Assembly (NCBI GenBank): GCA_964649265.1
Contig: CAZYPB010000058.1
Coordinates: 1 to 8,845 of the forward strand
Reading direction: 5' to 3'
Source: CAZYPB01 sp964649265
GTDB taxonomy: Archaea > Micrarchaeota > Micrarchaeia > Burarchaeales > JAKAKT01
DNA length: 8,845 nucleotides
Of the stretch, positions 5,503 through 8,845 are shown one piece after another; the stretch's first letter is position 1; each line of letters opens with the position of its first letter. Below the pieces are notes generated by a model. That model worked only from the letters and a program-made list of their open reading frames with translations, was not told where the DNA came from and did no database searches. The translations under genes were made by a program, and so were the position numbers.

Positions 5503-6804
5503 ATGCTTGGGAGGAGAATATATAGATCTGCTACTTCTGGGGGAGCGCAAGCTCCGGTATTTAAGAAACGCGTTGAACCGGATGGGCCGATAAAAAAAGA
5601 ATCCCTTGGGCAGAGAATGGAGAGACTTGGAATAGAGATACTTCCAGACTCAAAAGTAAAGATTACATTCCTTATTCTGGATGACAAGAAGTGGGCGGGG
5701 ATGAGTTCAGAACAGAAGAGCTCCGCTCGTGCTGCGACAAAGGAACTTAGGTCTGGGAGAGGAATTAGTAAGGAGAGGAGGAGCAGTTTGTTTTCCATGG
5801 CTGTTCCTTTGAAAGAAAGGAATGTTGCATATCCCAGCTTAAGGAGCGCATTGCGAGCAGTAAGAGACCATATACCTGAACGAAAGGATACGCAGCGGGG
5901 AGCGCTGTTGGAGATAATTGATGACATAAGGAGAGTTAATGAGAGGATAAACAACACAAAAGGAAAGATAAGTGTAAAGGAGATGGTAGCGAAATTCAGG
6001 GAGCTCGAGGACACAATAGAAACGCTTGAAACAAGAAACCTTGTCACTATGAAGGATATGCAGGCAGATCTGGCAGGAGTGAAAATAGAGGAGGCAATAG
6101 GAGAACTTGAGAATGGAAGATGGTGGGTTGCGTGCACAAAGTTAGTTGCGGCGATGAATATTCTCAATGAGAGGCTTGATCATTACACTGGAAACATACT
6201 AACAAAGAATGCTGAAAGGGCAGAGGTTATTGGGGAGATAATAGAGAAAAGAGCCAATAGAAATAATAGAATCAGGGCTGGGGTTTTAGGAATTGTTGAT
6301 GAGTTGGAGGAGATAGGAAGAATTAGGGAAAGGCTTATCAAGAAACTCGAGACCGCGGTAAGTATAATTGATGGTGGCTTCAGTAGCGGCCATAGGAGGA
6401 GCAGGGTTGGACCTGGAGAACTTGCAAGAAGATTCGAGAAATCAAAATTAGAGAATCTGAGAAGAGCAAGTGAACTTCTTTACACGGCAGAAATTATGCT
6501 GATGGGTTCTGGAAATGAACAGGGGGCAATCAGACAAGCCAGGGATATTTTTTCAAATATGCTTAAGAGCATGCGGGATGAGGAGCTCTTTGGATGGCAG
6601 AGGACAAGGATTTCCAATGAACTGCTCGGTATTTCAGATCTTCTTAGGAATTCAAATGAGGATGTACTGGTGGATGCAAGAAGGGAGATTCTGAGGATGA
6701 AAGATTCGATAATGGAAGGAGATGTTCAGGATTCTGTTGGAAGATCGCTGACAATTACCCAATTGCTCGATATAGCAAATGATCTTACAGGAGAGGAAAA
6801 ATAA
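5503..6804 (+). CDS. Helical soluble protein of unknown function (433 aa)
   Basis: I do not recognise the family. The chain is almost wholly alpha-helical and highly charged, with no membrane segment or signal peptide and a single cysteine (Cys211). Residues 1-35 are basic and Gly/Pro-containing, probably disordered. A compact stretch with ITFLILDDKKW (about 54-64) follows. Long heptad-like helices run from about 132 to 180 (LLEIIDDIRRVNERINN, then KFRELEDTIETLETRN) and 190-290, typical of coiled coils or helical bundles. A polar linker GGFSSGHRRSRVGPG (about 291-305) separates a final helical domain (306-433). The ATG at 5503 is the first possible start in frame after a stop at 5464, but lacks a clear ribosome site. 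Met39 is an alternative. No gene is coupled to it. The codon pattern resembles its neighbours, so it looks native to the chromosome. Confidence 0.8.
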   Translation: MLGRRIYRSATSGGAQAPVFKKRVEPDGPIKKESLGQRMERLGIEILPDSKVKITFLILDDKKWAGMSSEQKSSARAATKELRSGRGISKERRSSLFSMAVPLKERNVAYPSLRSALRAVRDHIPERKDTQRGALLEIIDDIRRVNERINNTKGKISVKEMVAKFRELEDTIETLETRNLVTMKDMQADLAGVKIEEAIGELENGRWWVACTKLVAAMNILNERLDHYTGNILTKNAERAEVIGEIIEKRANRNNRIRAGVLGIVDELEEIGRIRERLIKKLETAVSIIDGGFSSGHRRSRVGPGELARRFEKSKLENLRRASELLYTAEIMLMGSGNEQGAIRQARDIFSNMLKSMRDEELFGWQRTRISNELLGISDLLRNSNEDVLVDARREILRMKDSIMEGDVQDSVGRSLTITQLLDIANDLTGEEK

Positions 6805-6817
6805 CTAATTCCACGTC

Positions 6818-6833
6818 GTAAAAATAAGAAATC
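6818..6833 (-). terminator. T-rich terminator candidate for the toxin-antitoxin operon
   Basis: Minus-strand transcripts leaving the toxin gene meet TTTCTTATTTTTAC here, an oligo-T stretch of the kind that ends archaeal transcripts. It lies about 45-60 bases past the toxin stop. Confidence 0.35.
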
Positions 6834-6845
6834 ATGCTCCAGCCG
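6834..6845. repeat. Left copy of tRNA-end direct repeat (candidate att site)
   Basis: ATGCTCCAGCCG is identical to 8783-8794. Read on the minus strand it is CGGCTGGAGCAT. The flanking base on each side differs from the right copy, and no T-arm can be drawn here, so this would be the duplicated tRNA fragment rather than the working gene. Confidence 0.5.
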
Positions 6846-6864
6846 CAAGGCAAGACGGAAACTA

Positions 6865-6880
6865 GAGTCTGAAGATTCTA
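6865..6880 (-). terminator. Hairpin at the toxin stop codon
   Basis: AGAGTC/GATTCT form a 6-bp stem around TGAA as read on the plus strand (one G-T pair); it is weaker on the minus strand. It overlaps the toxin stop and could mark the end of the transcript, but there is no adjacent T-run. Confidence 0.2.
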
Positions 6881-7225
6881 AGAGCGATAACCGAACTTCT
6901 TTTCGTATCGTCCGTGGTCCACAATATCCAGGATAAATGCTACTATTTCGACCTCGCCGTTAGAGGTTAATGAATAAAGCATCCTCCAAGCGCTTGGAAG
7001 ACTCACCCAGAACAGGTTATCAATTCCGTACTTCTGGATATACCTGGCCGGTATTTTCGACTTTGCGATTGGCTGGCCGTAATGAACGTTCACTTTTATC
7101 AGTTCCTTCTTTTTGTTGATTGCATTGAGGATTGAACGTTCTGTTTTCGAAGTCGGAGCCTTCTCGTTGAGGTACATATAGACTTCTTCCGCTTCCGGAG
7201 ACAGGATAACTCTTACTGTTTTCAT
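6878..7225 (-). CDS. RelE/ParE-superfamily toxin
   Basis: A small basic protein of 115 residues. Its C-terminal half (about 47-115) carries the pattern of an archaeal RelE/ParE-like toxin group: VHYGQPIAKSKIPARYIQKYG, then DNLFWVSLPSAWRMLYSL, then VEIVAFILDIVDHGRYEKKFGY. The N-terminal part (1-45) is a helical segment beginning MKTVRVILSPEAEEVYMYL. RelE-like toxins typically cleave mRNA on the ribosome and ParE-like ones act on gyrase; the sequence does not say which applies here. The terminal HGRYEKKFGYR holds the His, Arg, Tyr and Lys residues likely to be catalytic or RNA-contacting. The start ATG overlaps the antitoxin stop by ATGA, so the toxin is made second, coupled to its antitoxin. 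It is intact and sits inside the candidate integrated element, where such modules stabilise the DNA. Confidence 0.75.
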   Translation of the reverse strand: MKTVRVILSPEAEEVYMYLNEKAPTSKTERSILNAINKKKELIKVNVHYGQPIAKSKIPARYIQKYGIDNLFWVSLPSAWRMLYSLTSNGEVEIVAFILDIVDHGRYEKKFGYRS

Positions 7226-7500
7226 ATTTCGAGACCCTTCGCAATCGCGTTCCTGAGATTCTGATTGGTATTGTGTATCCAGGTTATGCCGCTTATGCTT
7301 ACCGCTATCTTGTTGCTCTCCTCAAGATAAAGCAGAATCGTCTTCAAGGTGTTATGGTTGACCTGTTTTGGAAGCATTCTCTTTAGTTGCGCCATAGTAA
7401 CGACGCTGTTCTGCGCCTTCGCAAGGGTGTTTTCTACCATTATAACCGTATTGAGAGTGGGCGCGTGCGCAACTTTTAATACTTGAACTCCTTTAGTCAT
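7222..7500 (-). CDS. Winged-helix antitoxin paired with the RelE/ParE-like toxin
   Basis: A 92-residue protein whose central part (about 17-75) reads as a compact winged helix: NTVIMVENTLAKAQNSVVTMAQLKRMLPKQV, then NHNTLKTILLYLEESNKIAVS, then a short beta wing GITWIHN. It ends in a helix (LRNAIAKGLEI) that would contact the toxin. It overlaps the toxin gene by four bases (ATGA), the usual antitoxin-first order. The first 17-20 residues (MTKGVQVLKVAHAPTL) are less conserved in look, and a later start at Met21 is possible. The ATG at 7500 is preceded by GTGAT (weak ribosome match) and by a good box A 52 bases upstream. Antitoxins of this type normally repress their own promoter. Function is inferred from pairing and fold. 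Confidence 0.68.
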   Translation of the reverse strand: MTKGVQVLKVAHAPTLNTVIMVENTLAKAQNSVVTMAQLKRMLPKQVNHNTLKTILLYLEESNKIAVSISGITWIHNTNQNLRNAIAKGLEI

Positions 7501-7631
7501 TCAAATCACATTTATTTATTAATTTATACTATTTTGTTATGAATATGTAAGTATATAAACCTTTCGTTCGAGAATATTCTTTTGTTGAGTCCCAATACTA
7601 TTTCGCTTCCCGTCTTATCTCCGGCCATTAA
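7501..7631. other. Intergenic region upstream of the toxin-antitoxin operon
   Basis: This 131-bp AT-rich gap holds the operon promoter (7552-7559) and AT-rich sequence between it and the antitoxin start (7505-7530, TTAATAAATAAAT-like on the minus strand) where an autorepressor could bind. The 7565-7631 part has no recognisable signal. Confidence 0.4.
7552..7559 (-). promoter_or_regulatory. TATA box of the toxin-antitoxin operon
   Basis: Minus-strand TTTATATA is an exact match to the archaeal box A consensus. The predicted transcription start is near 7529, giving a leader of about 29 nt before the antitoxin ATG. Another AT-rich box (around 7525) would suit a leaderless start instead. Confidence 0.5.
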
Positions 7632-8177
7632 TTAATTCCACAGACCAAGATAGAGGAGTCCTAAACATGAGGGTACTAAGCCGACAATATATGGGAGAAT
7701 CCCACTGTAACGCTCGGAGGGATAGTTCTCATTCAGATAATAACCGAGAGTTGCGAGAATGCCGAAATAAAGTGAGATGTGTATCATGCTTAGTAGAATA
7801 AACAGTATAGCAGAAACTAATATTGGGACAAAAAGTCCGATTAGGAACTGGATTACTGCATTATGCTCTTTTCTGAAGTATAATATCGGGATTATAGCAA
7901 AGATTGCGAGTGGGATTAGAAAAGATAACCCAAGAAACAGATAATCGGTGTAACCGGGGCCGCTATAACAAGCGCCAGCGCAAGCGTAGATGTTTCCAGT
8001 AATTTTTCTTTTTGCATTCGGTCCCTCGTCATTGAAATAATACTCGATGTTGATTTTTCCAGTAAAGGAGTCTCCCTGCTCAAATTTTATGGGGTTTCCT
8101 TTTTCATCATTGCAGTTCACGTTAAAGTCAACGGCCTGACCGAGTTTGACCGTTATGCCTTCGCCATCAAAACTCTG
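7632..8177 (-). pseudogene. C-terminal part of a secreted/membrane protein, 5' end lost
   Basis: This is the part of the chimera from residue 170. It lacks a signal peptide and start of its own, has Cys at about 191, 235 and 239 in the predicted external beta domain, and then a membrane domain of about four helices ending in LYLGLWN. Composition is AT-richer (about 36-42% GC in sampled stretches) than the recombinase part. The donor gene is not in the window. Confidence 0.6.
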
Positions 8178-8684
8178 GCCGATTCTGCAGCCGGATTCGT
8201 ACATGGTGAGGATGAGGGCCTTGTCTCGTGGATTGGTTGTGGCGTTTGCCATCCGCTCGACTTCCTCAACGGCCAGTAGCTCTTCGGGCAGTTTGTGTTT
8301 CTTATTCTTCATCCTTGGCTTCAGCCACTTGATTTCCGGCGGGTAGTCCTCGTCGTTCCCTTTCAGCCAGCGGTAAAAGAGCCTGAGAACGACTTTGATG
8401 TCATAGGTCGTGTAATCAGAATATCCCTTGGAATCAACGGCAGTTACGAGCTTTATCAGGTCTTCTTTTGTCGCTTCTGAAAAATCCTTACCTAACCATA
8501 TGGCGAGATAGCGGATGCACCACATGCACTTGACGACGCGGAGCTTTGTTGGGCCTTTCGCCAATCTGATTCCGGCGAAGTCCTCAATCTGCTTTTTTGT
8601 TTTTTCGGACAGGGCTGACGCTCGGAGCCGGATGAGCTCCTTTTCGAAATTGTTCTGGTGCTGGTATATCATATATTCGTTCAT
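8178..8684 (-). pseudogene. Tyrosine recombinase fragment (core-binding domain to first catalytic Arg)
   Basis: This is the integrase-derived part of the chimeric ORF, 169 codons, with GC about 43-57% in 120-bp samples. The ATG at 8684 is the only in-frame start before an upstream TAG. The break follows CRIG. No matching C-terminal half exists elsewhere in the window. Confidence 0.78.
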
Positions 8685-8782
8685 GGGCCTGGACCTGCTC
8701 GAACTATTATCTATAGTCTGCTACTGAATTCTGAAGTTTGGTGATTGACGAATAGAAAGTTAGGATACTAGAAAGAAACAAA

Positions 8783-8794
8783 ATGCTCCAGCCG
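8783..8794. repeat. Right copy of tRNA-end direct repeat (candidate att site)
   Basis: ATGCTCCAGCCG is identical to 6834-6845. Here it continues as GGATT, so that on the minus strand the sequence is AATCCCGG-CTGGAGC-A, matching a tRNA T stem, acceptor strand and discriminator. This would be the target-gene side of the junction. Confidence 0.5.
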
Positions 8795-8797
8795 GGA
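8784..8797 (-). tRNA. 3' end of a tRNA gene running in from the right edge (partial)
   Basis: On the minus strand the order is T60 (8797), T-stem 3' strand CCCGG (8796-8792), acceptor 3' strand CTGGAGC (8791-8785) and discriminator A (8784). The end resembles archaeal tRNA-Glu. A normal T-loop does not precede it. The bases before T60 are AA and TGAG, which could be the end of a T-loop intron like that of the tRNA-Arg in this window, with the 5' part of the gene beyond the edge. It could instead be only an att remnant. Confidence 0.35.
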
Positions 8798-8845
8798 TTC
8801 TCAGACCCCCTTTGTTTTCTTTGGGGAATCGAAAAACCTTTCTTT
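8798..8845. other. Right edge: possible tRNA intron or element-adjacent sequence
   Basis: The segment has a CCCC/GGGG hairpin (8806-8810 with 8823-8826). On the minus strand it contains GAAAGGTTTTTCGA, similar to GAAAGTTTTTCGA in the tRNA-Arg intron region. No reading frame is visible. Confidence 0.3.

Larger units (their letters stand above)
7632..8684 (-). pseudogene. Chimera: N-terminal half of tyrosine recombinase fused in frame to C-terminal half of a membrane protein
   Basis: Residues 1-169 are an archaeal phage-type integrase. A SAM-like core-binding domain (about 15-125, with LRVVKCMWCIRYLAIWLGKDF and VVLRLFYRWLKG) leads into the start of the catalytic domain (about 131-169, LPEELLAVEEVERM, then RDKALILTMYESGCRIG), stopping just after the first catalytic Arg167. 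Family members continue with E and about 120 more residues that hold HxxR and the tyrosine nucleophile; all are missing. From residue 170 the chain becomes a beta-rich region (GITVKLGQAVDFNVNCND, then GDSFTGKINIEYYF, then TGNIYACAGAC), like the end of archaeal pilin-type secreted proteins, followed by about four membrane helices (247-270, 276-303, 305-317, 326-349). Composition also shifts at about 8177/8178. The frame is intact, so a fusion product could be made, but it cannot catalyse recombination. Confidence 0.78.
6834..8794. mobile_element. Candidate degenerate integrated element targeted to a tRNA 3' end
   Basis: The segment is bounded by the 12-bp direct repeat ATGCTCCAGCCG and contains a toxin-antitoxin pair and a truncated tyrosine recombinase whose start lies about 100 bp from the right repeat. 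On the minus strand the repeat reads as a tRNA 3' end (CGG of the T stem, acceptor CTGGAGC, discriminator A). The right copy extends into a full T-stem strand and the left copy does not. This is the layout produced when an element inserts into a tRNA gene and leaves a copied tRNA end at its far side. The element is short, its recombinase is broken, and the recombinase part is more GC-rich (about 50-57% in sampled stretches) than surrounding DNA. The boundaries are inferred. A 12-bp match alone could be chance. Confidence 0.5.
8772..8822. repeat. Imperfect inverted repeat around the right tRNA-end repeat
   Basis: AAAGAAACAAA (8772-8782) is the inverse complement of TTTGTTTTCTTT (8811-8822) apart from one extra T. 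The arms enclose the 28 bases that contain the candidate att core and T-stem strand. Both arms are low-complexity A/T tracts, so chance is quite possible. Confidence 0.35.

Noticed and set aside
5430..6167. 245-codon minus-strand open frame
   Set aside because: It lies antisense to the 433-residue gene, is rich in Ser, Leu, Ile and Phe as expected of a shadow frame, has no ribosome site, and is not protein-like.
6833..6920. Complete tRNA on the minus strand ending at the left repeat
   Set aside because: The CTTCAGA-containing loop cannot be closed by a 5-bp stem with a 7-nt loop, no T-arm or 5' acceptor GCTCCAG exists, and the region above 6878 is toxin coding sequence.

Overview
The window reads as archaeal chromosome. 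The supporting evidence is a DUF373 membrane protein, a COG1395-type Cro/C1 regulator, an Lrp/AsnC regulator divergent from a type I glutamine synthetase gene, archaeal TATA boxes, and a tRNA-Arg whose T-loop carries a 13-nt insert that folds as a bulge-helix-bulge intron. The small intron-bearing tRNA and the archaeal pilin-like protein fragment would suit a DPANN-type lineage, but the sequence does not fix the phylum. Base composition is moderate, with a more GC-rich patch in the integrase fragment near the right end.

Layout. (1) 1-2109, + strand: a tight three-gene membrane operon with a 5'-truncated DUF373 protein, an unrecognised two-helix membrane protein and an M50/site-2-protease-like metallopeptidase. 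(2) 2121-2239: TATA box and tRNA-Arg(TCG) with a T-loop intron, ending one base before the stop codon of the convergent regulator. (3) 2241-3602, - strand: an Lrp/AsnC gene followed by a COG1395 regulator, both divergent from glnA (3742-5067, +). This is a nitrogen-regulation neighbourhood, and two short palindromes with the same ACATATGT core lie in the control regions. (4) 5068-5502: a small convergent ORF and a G-rich intergenic stretch with a possible mini-ORF. (5) 5503-6804, +: a 433-residue helical soluble protein of unknown function.

(6) 6834-8794 looks like a small, degenerate integrated element. Both ends carry the 12-mer ATGCTCCAGCCG. Read on the - strand this is the 3' end of a tRNA, and the right-hand copy continues into a plausible T-stem strand. 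Inside lie a two-gene toxin-antitoxin module (winged-helix antitoxin overlapping a RelE/ParE-like toxin by ATGA) and a 350-codon ORF. That ORF is the N-terminal half of a tyrosine recombinase, cut just after its first catalytic arginine and joined in frame to the C-terminal half of a secreted or membrane protein. The geometry (tRNA end, integrase start nearby, cargo, duplicated tRNA end) is that of archaeal tRNA-targeted integrative elements. The fusion suggests an internal deletion, or less likely integration within the recombinase gene itself.

The most notable items are the T-loop intron, the recombinase/membrane-protein chimera, and the tRNA-end repeats bounding the toxin-antitoxin module.
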